From positions 5,942 through 69,941 of the forward strand of contig NZ_JARAJZ010000002.1 of assembly GCF_028765345.1 (NCBI RefSeq): a stretch of DNA of 64,000 nucleotides. Direction: 5' to 3'. This DNA comes from Sporolactobacillus sp. CQH2019 (GTDB taxonomy: Bacteria; Bacillota; Bacilli; Bacillales; Sporolactobacillaceae). The notes under the pieces were generated by a model. The model ran no database searches. It had not been told where the DNA came from and saw nothing but the letters and a program-made list of their open reading frames with translations. How positions within the stretch are numbered: the first letter of the stretch is position 1; every line of letters begins with the position of its first letter. The translations under genes and the position numbers were made by a program. This document shows, in pieces, positions 24,940 to 34,074 of this stretch.

Positions 24940-25629
24940 TCATTTTGAATAATACCAATTAATCGTTTCATTCGTCTGAACGTGATAAGCTCCGGCACTG
25001 ATGTTGGGCGTTTTCCCGTTTACGGAATACATCCATCCGCTGGCGGAAGATAGCTGGCCGGCCTTCTGATGATTAATACTGCTGACGTAGATCGAGCTGC
25101 CAAAGCCGTAATAGCTGAGCTCAATATGTTTCGCCCTGGCAAAGCGCTGCAAGACAGAAAAGGCGCTGTCATTCGCCTGATAGGCGACCGATCCCCGTGA
25201 ATTAAAACCCTTCAGACCTTCTATCGCAACGGAAACCGTTCCCTGATTTTCCGAAGAGCCGGGCGAAGCATGAGAAGAGGCGGGCGGCTGGACGGCGGCC
25301 GACTGATCCGTTTTCCGGGCATCATGCCCCGCGGCGGTGCCTGAAACCGCCCCTGACACTGTACTGTTTCGGGTCTGATTCTGCCCGGGTTCCGATCCGG
25401 CGGCAGACGGTTCTTGTCCCGGCTGATTCTTTTTGGGCGCCGTTTTGGACGGCGATGGTCCGCCGTCACTCCCGTGATCGGCAGACGATCCCGATGAATC
25501 CAGCGAAACAGCGGGAGATGAATGGACGGCGGCCGTTCCGGTCTGCCCATGAAAGCTGCCGATAATCAATCCGATTCCGACAATAATAATGAGTATGGGA
25601 AGAATAAAATGGAGTATGATTTTTTTCAT
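24940..25629 (-). CDS. membrane-anchored DUF4430 protein (transcobalamin C-domain-like)
   Basis: The roughly 229-residue protein has an N-terminal membrane segment (MKKIILHFILPILIIIVGIG), a long Ser/Pro/Gly/Gln-rich linker (about residues 35-130) and a C-terminal DUF4430 domain. The last contains FSVLQRFARAKHIELSYYGFG and GWMYSVNGKTPNISAGAY, the ubiquitin-like fold that forms the small domain of transcobalamin and intrinsic factor. Its ATG overlaps the stop of the preceding barrel gene (ATGA, 25626-25629). The two would together supply both halves of a transcobalamin-like B12 clamp outside the membrane. This is inference from domain order and the riboswitch. Confidence 0.82.
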   Translation of the reverse strand: MKKIILHFILPILIIIVGIGLIIGSFHGQTGTAAVHSSPAVSLDSSGSSADHGSDGGPSPSKTAPKKNQPGQEPSAAGSEPGQNQTRNSTVSGAVSGTAAGHDARKTDQSAAVQPPASSHASPGSSENQGTVSVAIEGLKGFNSRGSVAYQANDSAFSVLQRFARAKHIELSYYGFGSSIYVSSINHQKAGQLSSASGWMYSVNGKTPNISAGAYHVQTNETINWYYSK

Positions 25630-26999
25630 GTTCTTCGTCTCCAAATGGCCTTTCTGAAAATCAGCAATGCTGCGCCGAGAAGAACAACAAGGATTCCGAT
25701 GATCAATAAAACTGGATTGACGGCCGTACTTTGTGCCGCCTGAGTCTGTGCCGTATTCTCTTTATTGCCGGCCGCCGCTGCCAGTGGGGATTTTTCAGCT
25801 ATTTTATTCTCAGGCCGGGTGTTTACGGATTCTGCTTTTGAAAGCAGGCCGCTGCCGGTTTTTTCCGCTGCAAAATGGGAGGCGATTTCGGAGAACGGAA
25901 CAGTCGGAATCGTATCCCGGGTTGAAGATACTTTCCCGGCGGTCACCGCTTTCCGGGCTGAAGAAGAAGCGATTGCGGACGGAACCGCGGCGGCGGATTT
26001 TCCTGAGGCCGTCTCTTGACCGAGTCCGGAAGCCGGTTTCATTTCCACGGGCGCCGCTGCCTTCGCTGTGGGGAAAGCAAACAATTTCCCGCCGCCGGGA
26101 AACACTTTATAAGCGACAAAAGCCTTAAGAACCTCGTCGTTTGTCATCGGATCTTCCGAAAATCCCGGCTGCCATCTATAACCCTTCCCGGATTGGTAAG
26201 TATAAAGGATATTCAGCGGATTCCTGCCTTGTTTGTCAAATTTTCCGGCTGTCGGATCGACGCCGACGGACGTCAGGCCGATAACCGCTTCGGCTGTTGA
26301 ATCGGAATTTTCACCGTAGTTGGAGAATCCGCCGTCCGGCAATTCGACGCGGGCAAGATATTGGACTGCCTTATTAACTGCATTCCTTACATCAGGGCGG
26401 TTCTGATAGGGGGCGAGAGCGGCCAGCGCGGCACCGGTCGTATCGACGTCAGCTTTTATAGTGGCCGGCGGATCCATGTACCCCCATCCCCCATTCGGAT
26501 CGGCCCTGGATACTATTTTCTGAATCAGATTGGCAGGAGTGTTCACTGCACCAGCGGGAAGTTTGTCCTCATAGGCATTGAGAGCAACCAACGCATAAAT
26601 ATCGGCCGAAAAAGAATTTGCAGAATTCAACGAAGTGTCTCTGCCCAGTTCGCCGATCAGATTCCGGCCGTAGAAATTCGTCGGATCCTGTTTCAAAGCC
26701 TTAAGCGCGATAATGGCTTTCTCCAAAGCGGTACCCGACAGATCCTTTCTTGATTGAAGCCGGCTCAAATAGGCGGCCTGATCGGCCCGGCTCAGCGCCC
26801 CGTCCCGGGCAAGTGCCATGACGGCCCAGTCGTCAGGCTGATCCGATTGCAATGATTGAGCGAGCTGTGTCGACCGGATATGGCTTTCCAGGCCAGCCAG
26901 ACGTGCAGCAAACCCGTCAGATGGCGCTGCCAGAGCCGTGACGGGCAGAAGAAGAATGACGATCAGGCAAGCGGATATAAGCGCCGTTAAGCGTTTCAT
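25626..26999 (-). CDS. secreted alpha/alpha-barrel protein (prenyltransferase/transcobalamin-like), C-terminally anchored
   Basis: The roughly 457-residue protein has a signal peptide (MKRLTALISACLIVILLLPV, then TALAA). Residues about 40-320 form helical-hairpin repeats of the terpenoid-cyclase/prenyltransferase type, with turns such as DPNGGWGYMDPPATIKADVD and LPDGGFSNYGENSDSTAEA. A low-complexity Ala/Ser/Lys linker follows, then a C-terminal membrane helix (NPVLLIIGILVVLLGAALLI) with a basic tail and no LPxTG. The same barrel type forms the large domain of transcobalamin. The gene lies directly behind a cobalamin riboswitch and is coupled to a DUF4430 gene. AAGGGAG lies eight bases before ATG 26999. 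Confidence 0.85.
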   Translation of the reverse strand: MKRLTALISACLIVILLLPVTALAAPSDGFAARLAGLESHIRSTQLAQSLQSDQPDDWAVMALARDGALSRADQAAYLSRLQSRKDLSGTALEKAIIALKALKQDPTNFYGRNLIGELGRDTSLNSANSFSADIYALVALNAYEDKLPAGAVNTPANLIQKIVSRADPNGGWGYMDPPATIKADVDTTGAALAALAPYQNRPDVRNAVNKAVQYLARVELPDGGFSNYGENSDSTAEAVIGLTSVGVDPTAGKFDKQGRNPLNILYTYQSGKGYRWQPGFSEDPMTNDEVLKAFVAYKVFPGGGKLFAFPTAKAAAPVEMKPASGLGQETASGKSAAAVPSAIASSSARKAVTAGKVSSTRDTIPTVPFSEIASHFAAEKTGSGLLSKAESVNTRPENKIAEKSPLAAAAGNKENTAQTQAAQSTAVNPVLLIIGILVVLLGAALLIFRKAIWRRRT

Positions 27000-27022
27000 T
27001 TTCACGGACTCCCTTATAATAA

Positions 27023-27050
27023 AGCCTCCGCTCAAAATAGAATGGAGGCT
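27023..27050 (-). promoter_or_regulatory. expression-platform hairpin of the B12 riboswitch
   Basis: On the minus strand AGCCTCC and GGAGGCT pair over a 14-base loop, followed by TTTATTAT, between the riboswitch core and the ribosome binding site. It may act as a weak terminator or help to mask the initiation region when cobalamin is bound. Confidence 0.5.
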
Positions 27051-27063
27051 CCTTATTAACCTA

Positions 27064-27160
27064 ACCTGTCTACCGCAAGCGGTTTAACGATTGAAAGGAA
27101 AGATCGGACTCTGACCGTGACGGGATCGTTCAGGAATTTCACCTGATTCCATCCTTTCAA
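27064..27160 (-). promoter_or_regulatory. cobalamin riboswitch (short, Cbl-II-like)
   Basis: On the minus strand TTGAAAGGA (27160-27152) pairs with TCCTTTCAA (27099-27091). Between them are the conserved B12 elements TCAGGTGAAATTCCTGA, ACGATCCCGTCACGGT and GAGTCCGAT in the right order, matching the core of short (P6-less) cobalamin riboswitches. A small hairpin CCGCTTGCGG follows and could supply the kissing-loop partner. It precedes the barrel and DUF4430 genes, so B12 should repress them. Confidence 0.75.
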
Positions 27161-27227
27161 TGGACGTTTATATTTTATTTGCTCATCGAGCATATATCAT
27201 CAATTGCGATTTTACAAGCCGTATGAA

Positions 27228-27302
27228 GGGAAGCCTGCCTGCGAAAAAAATTCACTGATTCTCAATTCGACCGGAAGAATGGCTTTCCCTCCCGTTTTTT
27301 TA
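27228..27302 (+). promoter_or_regulatory. possible attenuator upstream of nrdJ
   Basis: GGGAAGCC and GGCTTTCCC can pair across a loop of about 45 bases, and the second arm is followed by TCCCGTTTTTTT. It lies 95-170 bases before nrdJ. The large loop makes it weak. I found no cobalamin-box sequence on this strand. Confidence 0.3.
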
Positions 27303-27396
27303 ATAATTCCTTGATCCATATATAGTATATCGTCCTTGCATTCAGCCCCATATGTAGTTAATATGAGAATATACAAGTCGAAAGTGGTGAACAGCG

Positions 27397-29631
27397 ATGA
27401 GAATTGAGCTATCGAACGCTTATATTGAAAGCATTAAAAAAGAAGTTAAACCACACTGGGGCGAACTCGGCTGGGTGACCTATAAACGGACTTACGCCAG
27501 ATGGCTTGAGAATAAGCAGCGCCACGAAAATTGGGCGGAAACGGTGAAACGTGTCGTCGAAGGTAACGTCAATCTCGATCCGCGTCTGCACGGCGGGACC
27601 GTTCCCGCCGATGTATTCCTCGAGCTGCAGCATGAGGCGGAACGGCTGTTTAAACTGATATACGGCCTCGCTTCGACGCCCTCGGGACGCAATCTGTGGA
27701 TTTCCGGCACGGATTATCAGAAAAGGGTCGGCGACGCATTGAACAATTGCTGGTTTATTGCTATCCGCCCGCAGGCGTACGGAGACAGCGTCATTGTTCC
27801 CGATTATCTGACGAAGGATCGGAAAGCTGTCTCGATGCCCTTCTCTTTTCTTTTTGACGAATTAATGAAAGGCGGCGGCGTTGGATTCTCTGTGTTGGAG
27901 AAGAACATCGATCAGATACCGGAAATCGATCAGAAACCGGAGCTGGTCGTCCTGATCGGCAAAAAAAACCGCGATTACGGCGCAGCAATTGAAGCCGGTG
28001 CCGTTGACGCCGATGATTGGTACCGAGTGCACAGGGGTGAAGATTATCTGCTCGCCGAAACGGCCGATTCGCGTGAGGGATGGGTTAAATCAAATGCATT
28101 GCTGATCGACGCCCACTTCGCAGAGATCACCGGCAAGGCAAACCGGGTGGTGATCGATGTCACGAATATTCGTGAAAAGGGAAAGAGAATCCACGGATTC
28201 GGCGGCGTGGCTGCCGGGCCGGCACCGTTTGTCGAGATGCTGTTTTCGATCAATCAGGTGCTGAGCGGCACTTACGGCCGCAGACTGACGTCGGTCGACT
28301 GCACGGACATCTGCAACCTGATCGGCAAGACTGTCGTCGCCGGCAATGTGCGCCGCAGCGCCGAAATTGCATTAGGCGGCCCGGAAGATAACGGATTTGT
28401 CACCATGAAGCAGGATCAGGAAAAGCTGATGGATCATCGCTGGGCATCGAATAACAGCGTGATTGTCCGTTCCGATTTTGAAGATTATGAAGCCATCGCC
28501 GATTCGATCAGCAAGAACGGCGAACCCGGCATTGTCAATCTGGACATCATTCATAACTACGGCCGGCTCGCCGACGGACGGCAGGAAGGTATTGACGGCG
28601 AGGCAGAAGGAACGAATCCGTGCGGCGAAATCTCGCTGTGCAACGGTGAGCCGTGCAACTTATTCGAAGTTTTCCCGCTGGTTGCCGAGATGCAGAACTG
28701 GAATATGGACGAAGTGTTCACCTTGGCAACCCGCTATGCAAAACGTGTGACCTTTTCAAGATATGACTGGGAAGTCTCGCGGAAGATTATTGAAAAGAAC
28801 CGCCGTATCGGAATTTCTATGAGCAGCATTCAGGACTGGATCCTGAAGAAGTTCGGTCAGCGTCTCGTGACGGGCTTTCGCAAGGAAACGGACGCGGCGA
28901 CCGGAGACGCGCGGCAGATTCCCGTCTATAACGAAGCGGCTGCGCGCACGGTCGACGGGTTCTACAAAACCGTTATCCAGGCGGACAAGGACTATTCCGA
29001 GACGCTGGGCTGCAGCCGGTCGATTAAACACACGACCGTGAAGCCGTCCGGAACCGTTTCAAAACTGGCAGGCGTGTCCGAAGGCATGCACTTTAGCTTT
29101 GATAAGTACATCATTCAGAGAATCCGTTTTCAGGAAAGCGATCCGCTGATCCCCGCCATTCAGAAAGCCGGATATCCGGTCGAGAAGGATGCCTATTCCG
29201 ACCATACGCTCGTTGCTTCGTTCCCGGTCAAAGCCGAAGGAGCCGAAATGGATGACTTTGTCTCAGCGAATGACGTATCGATCGAAGAACAGTTCGCAAC
29301 GCAGGCCTTCCTGCAGACGTACTGGTCGGACAACTCCGTAAGCTGTACGATCACATTCCATCCGGAAGAAAAGGACAGGATCGCGGGTCTGTTCCGCCAG
29401 TACCGAAAGTCTTGCAAATCAACGTCGCTGCTTCCTTACAGCGGTCACGGTTTCGTCCAGGCTCCGAAAGAACCGATTAACAGGGCCCAATACCTGGGAA
29501 TGAAGGATCAGGTGATCGGCAGCGTTCAGGATATCTACAATGAAATGAATCCCGGTCAGACGGCGGATCAAAAGTATCTGGAGATCGTCGGTCAGACGGA
29601 TTGCGTCGGCGGTGCCTGCCCGGTTAGATAA
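27397..29631 (+). CDS. nrdJ: adenosylcobalamin-dependent ribonucleoside-triphosphate reductase (monomeric class II)
   Basis: The 744-residue protein is the single-chain Lactobacillus leichmannii type of class II reductase. Landmarks are ALNNCWF (first active-site Cys, about residue 119), TNPCGEISLCN (thiyl-radical Cys region, about 410), KPSGTVSKLAGVSEG, and the C-terminal thiol pair in DCVGGACPVR. It reduces ribonucleoside triphosphates to deoxy forms using adenosylcobalamin, with or without oxygen. AAGTGGTG precedes the ATG. It diverges from the riboswitch-controlled B12 capture genes and is followed by an ECF S component, which places it in a B12 uptake and use module with the adenosyltransferase at 21.8 kb. 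Confidence 0.95.
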   Translation: MRIELSNAYIESIKKEVKPHWGELGWVTYKRTYARWLENKQRHENWAETVKRVVEGNVNLDPRLHGGTVPADVFLELQHEAERLFKLIYGLASTPSGRNLWISGTDYQKRVGDALNNCWFIAIRPQAYGDSVIVPDYLTKDRKAVSMPFSFLFDELMKGGGVGFSVLEKNIDQIPEIDQKPELVVLIGKKNRDYGAAIEAGAVDADDWYRVHRGEDYLLAETADSREGWVKSNALLIDAHFAEITGKANRVVIDVTNIREKGKRIHGFGGVAAGPAPFVEMLFSINQVLSGTYGRRLTSVDCTDICNLIGKTVVAGNVRRSAEIALGGPEDNGFVTMKQDQEKLMDHRWASNNSVIVRSDFEDYEAIADSISKNGEPGIVNLDIIHNYGRLADGRQEGIDGEAEGTNPCGEISLCNGEPCNLFEVFPLVAEMQNWNMDEVFTLATRYAKRVTFSRYDWEVSRKIIEKNRRIGISMSSIQDWILKKFGQRLVTGFRKETDAATGDARQIPVYNEAAARTVDGFYKTVIQADKDYSETLGCSRSIKHTTVKPSGTVSKLAGVSEGMHFSFDKYIIQRIRFQESDPLIPAIQKAGYPVEKDAYSDHTLVASFPVKAEGAEMDDFVSANDVSIEEQFATQAFLQTYWSDNSVSCTITFHPEEKDRIAGLFRQYRKSCKSTSLLPYSGHGFVQAPKEPINRAQYLGMKDQVIGSVQDIYNEMNPGQTADQKYLEIVGQTDCVGGACPVR

Positions 29632-29682
29632 TAATTCCGTGCGGAACCGGCAGCCAGTACCAAAGAAGCGGAAGCGGATAAA

Positions 29683-30183
29683 TTGCCAACCATTCGTAAA
29701 ATGACTGTTTTTTCATTGCTGACCGCGGCCGCCGTCGCCGGCAGGCTGGCCATTCACGGGATTAATATTCAGCCGGCGACCTTGATCATCATCCTCAGCG
29801 GCTGGTTCTTCGGTTGGAAAATGGGACTGGCGGAAGGCATGATGGTCGCTTTCGTTTCCGACCTGATGCTTGGGCTCGGCTACTGGACCCCCTTCCAGAT
29901 GCTGGCCTGGGGCATGATCGGGCTTATCTCAGCGCTGCTTCCGAAACGCAACTGGATTTACATTCTATGGCTGGGTGTGTCCGGTTTCCTGTTCGGCCTG
30001 ATCATGGCGCTGTCCTATTTCATGATGTCGGCAAATTGGGTCACTGTATGGGGCATGTGGCTCGCCGGCCTGCCATTCGATTTCTATCACGCAGCCGGAA
30101 ATCTGGCTTTCGGGATTTTTTCCCCGCCGCTGTTCAAAGTATTCGAACGCGAGGCGCGCCGGCTGGAAAACAGAAATCATTGA
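29683..30183 (+). CDS. ECF transporter S component, probably for cobalamin (CbrT-like)
   Basis: The 166-residue membrane protein has about six hydrophobic segments and the ECF S-component pattern. The first helix carries an alanine-rich motif (LLTAAAVAGRLAIHGINIQPAT), and GWFFGWKMGLAEGMMVAFVSDL follows. It would bind a vitamin and work with a shared EcfT-EcfA module encoded elsewhere. Its position 50 bases behind nrdJ and beside riboswitch-controlled B12 genes points to cobalamin. S components for other vitamins look alike, so specificity is inferred. The start is TTG 29683 or ATG 29701, and neither has a strong ribosome site. Confidence 0.8.
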   Translation: MPTIRKMTVFSLLTAAAVAGRLAIHGINIQPATLIIILSGWFFGWKMGLAEGMMVAFVSDLMLGLGYWTPFQMLAWGMIGLISALLPKRNWIYILWLGVSGFLFGLIMALSYFMMSANWVTVWGMWLAGLPFDFYHAAGNLAFGIFSPPLFKVFEREARRLENRNH

Positions 30184-30780
30184 TTGATCAGTGAAACAGG
30201 CTAAAATACAGCATACAAAAATTCGTCGGAGCGCTGCAGTGACATAAGCTGAAGTACAGGGCGCGGCCGGATTGCGGCCGTTCCGCAGATCAGCCGGCCG
30301 CAATCGGCCGTCAAATGTCCGGACCAGAAACAGTCCGGCCGCGGAAGAAAGCGAACGATTTGAAGAGCAGATTTTGATTTTTAGTGAACCGCAGTGTTAT
30401 TTCTTTTTTTCAGATGATTAAGGGGCTCCTTACTTTGGCTGTCTGTTCCCGTAAATGGGATCATAGCGGGTAAGGGGCTCCTTTTTTCATTAGTCAGCGG
30501 TTCGCCAGCTAACTGACAGATTGGATGGACTGCAGAATATTTTATTCCTAACTCTAATTTTTCTGTATCCGGACTGAGGGGACGATCATTTTTAAATGAT
30601 TCCTCCCGGGATTCAGCGGAGGCCTGCCGCCCGTTCGCCGCTTATTTTTAAGTTCAGAGCGAATCTTGATTGAACAGCGAATCCGGTCCCGTGACTGATC
30701 CGATCCGCTCAGCAGTTAGTGCCGCCGGATGGGTGCCGTCACTGCTTTGTTTAGGCTCAAAAAATAGTGAAATATTTTAA
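30184..30780. other. intergenic region with repeated hairpin-like units
   Basis: About 600 bases without a gene. They contain the 13-base direct repeat described separately and lead into a broken acyl-CoA synthetase fragment. Confidence 0.4.
30419..30487 (+). terminator. duplicated TAAGGGGCTCCTT unit ending in a T tract
   Basis: The 13 bases TAAGGGGCTCCTT occur at 30419-30431 and again at 30471-30483, the second followed by TTTTCATT. Each unit is nearly self-complementary, and CCCGTAAATGGG between them can also fold. It probably terminates transcription from the nrdJ side. An attenuator is an alternative. Confidence 0.45.
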
Positions 30781-31077
30781 GATCGCGATTTTTTCAATAT
30801 CGTTAAAGAAGCGGCAGTGATCGGATTGCCCAATCCAATCAGGGGAGAATCTGTCGAAGCCTTTATTGCATTGAAAGATGGAGATGACTTGACGGAAAAA
30901 CAGGCAAAGGATTATTGCCGGAAATACCTGACGGATTTCAAACGGCCCCGCCATGTTTATTTTGTCGATCATTTTCCGAAAACCGTATCGGGGAAGATTC
31001 GTAAAGCCCTGTTCAGAAAACATTGGCTGACCGGTGATCTGTCAGGGGATTACCGTCAGAAAAGCGGAAATGAATGA
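30781..31077 (+). pseudogene. C-terminal fragment of an AMP-binding acyl-CoA synthetase
   Basis: About 98 codons encode the C-terminal subdomain of an ANL enzyme. VKEAAVIGLPNPIRGE, then YLTDFKRPRHVYFVDHFPKT and the catalytic-lysine motif VSGKIRKALFRKH, are all intact. The N-terminal 400 or so residues are absent and a TAA stands in frame just upstream. The fragment is therefore non-functional as a ligase. It is not a copy of the ligase at 2064-3701, which has TASLKVKKY at this place. Confidence 0.75.
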
Positions 31078-31416
31078 TCACGATCTTCCCGGACCGGCCG
31101 AGCCTCTTGTTGCGACTTTAAACAGACAAATCAGATTTGACAAGGCGGAATCATAAAATAACGGGTAAATGTTTTTCCTTTTTGTTCATGCAAAAAATTT
31201 TTCACTCCAGAGTAAGTATAAAAATGCTTATTTCGTTTTTCTCAGGTTAAAGCGGCTTTTTTTCTTATGGATTGCTTATCACACAAATATACAGAGACAG
31301 ATTTTCCGGTCCAATGACGTTAAAATGGAAAACGCAACAGCCGGTTGACAAATTGTCAGCCTGGAATGGCAGCCGTCAATCCCTAAAATTGATATTCTGA
31401 ATTCGGGGTGATAAAT

Positions 31417-32199
31417 ATGGCTTTTCCGGAAAAACTGCGGGCGCTGAGAAAGAAGAGCGGCATGTCTCAGGAAGAACTGGCCGCGATGCTTGGTATTTCA
31501 AGACAAGCCGTTTCATAATGGGAATCGGGACAATCCCTTCCGGACATGGACAAATTAATCCTGCTCAGTGACTCGTTTCATATTAGCATCGGCGGCTTAA
31601 TTAAGACGAAAACGTCGGCTGATCAATGGACATTTGAGGAGCACCGGCCGTTATTCTTTTCGCCCTTTCACTATGAATATAAGAGCAGAAAATCGCTGTT
31701 CGGGCTGCCTCTTGTTCATATTAATGTCGGGTCCGGATTCTATACGGCCAAAGGAATTCTGGCCGTTGGTACAGTATCTGCCGGTCTTCTATCTATCGGT
31801 GGGGTGCAATGGGTGGGGTTTTGCATCGGCGGGCTGTCAATCGGGCTGATCGGACTCGCAGGGGCGGCATTGGGACTGCTTCTCTCTATCGGGGGATTAT
31901 CAATCGGTACGCTTGCTATCGGCGGTATCGCAGCCGGTATCATGACATTGGGAGGATTGTCAATCGGTATGTTTTCAATCGGCGGAGCAGCTATTGCAAC
32001 CCATGTAGCCATCGGCGGCTATGCAAACGGACATATCGCGATTGGGCACATAGCAAGGAGTATAAAAGTCATTGTATCAGATTCACAAGCAGGCAGTTTT
32101 GACGACATTTCAGTAAAAGAAGTTAAGCACCTGATTCAGAAGGAGTATCCACATCTGTGGAACCCGATTGTCAACTGGCTGACACTGTTTTTTCGTTGA
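31417..32199 (+). pseudogene. XRE regulator with IGG-repeat C-domain, split by a stop codon
   Basis: An ATG with GGGGTG upstream opens a Cro/C1-type helix-turn-helix (KLRALRKKSGMSQEELAAML, then GISRQAVS). Codon 34 is TAA (31516-31518) where relatives have Lys before WESGQSLPDMDKL. The frame then runs on to 32199 without another stop. The rest encodes FSPFHYEYKSRKSLFGLPLVHINVG and a glycine-rich array of five-residue steps (GGLSI / GTLAI / GGIAA ...), predicted to form a membrane-associated or beta-helical domain. It is either a nonsense-inactivated gene or one translated in two parts, since ATG 31546 could restart. Confidence 0.72.
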
Positions 32200-32634
32200 T
32201 AACTCCGGATTTCACCCTGACAGAGTCTGAAACGGGACCTTTTCCCCAGAAAAATTTGTTCGAAATAAAGAAAATGCGGATCCCGAAACAAGATAAAGGA
32301 AAGACAGACCGAGCGAAAAGGAAGAAAATTTAGTGCCCTGGCATTAGTCATGTATAATTATAGAAGATATTTGCCCATGCCTGTTTCACTGAACCGTTTT
32401 ATAACAGCCGAGCCATTTCATTGTGCCGCTTGTAAGTACAAGTTAGGGCAGAGTCGCAGACTTCGGTCATCTGGAAATGATGGCCGCAGAATTGCCGAAA
32501 AGCCGGTAAACTTCCTTCCTGTTCCCGGAAGGAAGCTGCAAACCGCTGTGATTTGCCTGATCTGCACCCCTCCCTGCCGGAATTTATTTCCGCTGAAATT
32601 CAGCTGTTAAATTTTTGTGCTTTGTAAGGCACAC
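32200..32634. other. intergenic region
   Basis: No supported gene in 435 bases. The 86-codon ORF at 32350 has no ribosome binding site and no recognisable features. Confidence 0.35.
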
Positions 32635-32973
32635 TCAGTACAGACCATCGGCAGTCAGTTGATGATTCCTTGCAACGCTGCCTTTGCTGATTGTCAGCAG
32701 ATCTCCTTGAGATGATTGCCAGGAAATAAGAGCTGTTGGGCTATTCTCCATTTGCTTATTCGCACGAATATCGGTTTGAGTTGACTGCAGTTGAGCAATT
32801 TCTCGATCAATAGCTTCAATTTCATTTTGTATTTTTTGAACTTGTTGCGACGGCTGACTCAAGTAGGTCGAATTCAGTCTGTTCATTTCCTCTTCCTGTT
32901 CGCCCTTTAAATAAAAGCTTAAATTACTTAATGTTTGATAATTTGAAACGTTTGTACTGAACGGAACGAGCAT
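32635..32973 (-). CDS. hypothetical coiled-coil protein
   Basis: The roughly 112-residue soluble protein has a central helix of coiled-coil character (VQKIQNEIEAIDREIAQLQS) between a Ser/Asn-rich N-terminus and a polar tail. I do not recognise it. ATG 32973 (MLVPFSTNVS) has GGGGGAC nine bases upstream and is chosen over the longer frame from 33012. Codon use looks like that of neighbouring genes. Confidence 0.6.
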   Translation of the reverse strand: MLVPFSTNVSNYQTLSNLSFYLKGEQEEEMNRLNSTYLSQPSQQVQKIQNEIEAIDREIAQLQSTQTDIRANKQMENSPTALISWQSSQGDLLTISKGSVARNHQLTADGLY

Positions 32974-33524
32974 CAATAAGTCCCCCCTGTTTTTGAGCAC
33001 GAAAAGTCTCAAAACTATTTTTAAAAAGGATTTTTCAGTTTCTCGGGCTTGTGCCCATCATTCAATTAGATTCTCTTCCTGCTCACCCAGTTGTCTCTTT
33101 GTCAATTTCAAAATCGGGCCGGTCGATACAACGATTCAGGTTCTTCCGGATCGCTATTCAGATGGCCTTCGGCTAGAATGAATCCATCCCATTCTTAATT
33201 CCTGTCCGATCGCTTTGCTGTACTTATTAACTATTTCGCCTGATTGCAGCAAATGTCTAATAAAGAAATGATCTCTTTCAACGTCTCTTAAAATAATCAA
33301 GCGGAAAAATTAACCATCTTCTCATAGTGATTATCGCCATATTCTGTTTGAATTAATGATTATAAAGTATTAATTCTAACATTCCTGTCTATGAAATGAG
33401 ACAATTTAGTTTCTAAGGAACAGGTCTTTTTGATTATATGATTAAACTGGATACACCCATCCGACCTCGTCTTATCGGAGCCGCTTCATTGAAATAAAAG
33501 CACGATACGAAAATGGGGGAATTT
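32974..33524. other. intergenic region
   Basis: A+T-rich, 550 bases, no gene that I can support. Confidence 0.35.
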
Positions 33525-33686
33525 ATGAACAGCGATCCAAAAGTTACGTTCGATTTGATTCTGGAAATGATGGCGTACTGGACTGTTGATTGAGTGAATC
33601 AAGAATATGAGAATCTTGCGAGGGACCTCGTGCAGCTTCTTATATTCTATCAGGGAACTTGTGAGGAGGCGGCCCTGAGATCATGA
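33525..33686 (+). pseudogene. small gene interrupted by an in-frame stop
   Basis: ATG 33525 behind GGGGGAA starts 22 codons (MNSDPKVTFDLILEMMAYWT plus two), then TGA at 33591. The same frame continues for 30 more codons (NQEYENLARDLVQLLIFYQG and a short tail) to a TGA that overlaps the next ATG (ATGA, 33683-33686). The coupling to the next gene suggests one original gene of about 53 codons. The family is unknown. Confidence 0.4.
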
Positions 33687-33913
33687 ACAGATTCCTATGT
33701 AAAATCGGACAAAATAATAATAAAATATCAGAAATTGAAGCTGACGCACTGACAAATGTCCTGATTATAGAAAAGCTGATCGGCTTTGCAGCGGCACAAG
33801 GCGAGAAAATAAAGGAAGTCAGCGCTATAGCGCTGACTTTGCGATTTGATCTCATTCGCATGGAAAACTTCACCCATAAACAGTTGTGGACGCAGGCAGG
33901 ATTGAATGATTAG
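33683..33913 (+). CDS. small hypothetical protein
   Basis: The 76-residue protein is helical and mildly basic (FLCKIGQNNNKISEIEADAL at the N-terminus), with no domain known to me. Its ATG overlaps the stop of the broken upstream frame, and GAGGAGG lies a little upstream (33662-33668), further from the ATG than is usual. An antitoxin-like or regulatory role is possible but unsupported. Confidence 0.45.
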   Translation: MNRFLCKIGQNNNKISEIEADALTNVLIIEKLIGFAAAQGEKIKEVSAIALTLRFDLIRMENFTHKQLWTQAGLND

Positions 33914-34074
33914 TCGGTGAAAGATTACTTCCGGTTTTCCTGCGTGACGAAAAACACTGTGTGTCTCTTTTATTTAGAATCATGATTTCAGTTCCGCGTT
34001 TCTATCTCCTTATCAAAATTTATAGATTAGAAGTGATCCTGACATCCGAAAATCCGGATGATCTCTTCTGCTGC

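Noticed and set aside
27228-27302. Second cobalamin riboswitch in front of nrdJ
   Set aside because: A large stem with a T tract exists, but the GGTGAAA and CCCGTCACGGT-type elements are missing on this strand.
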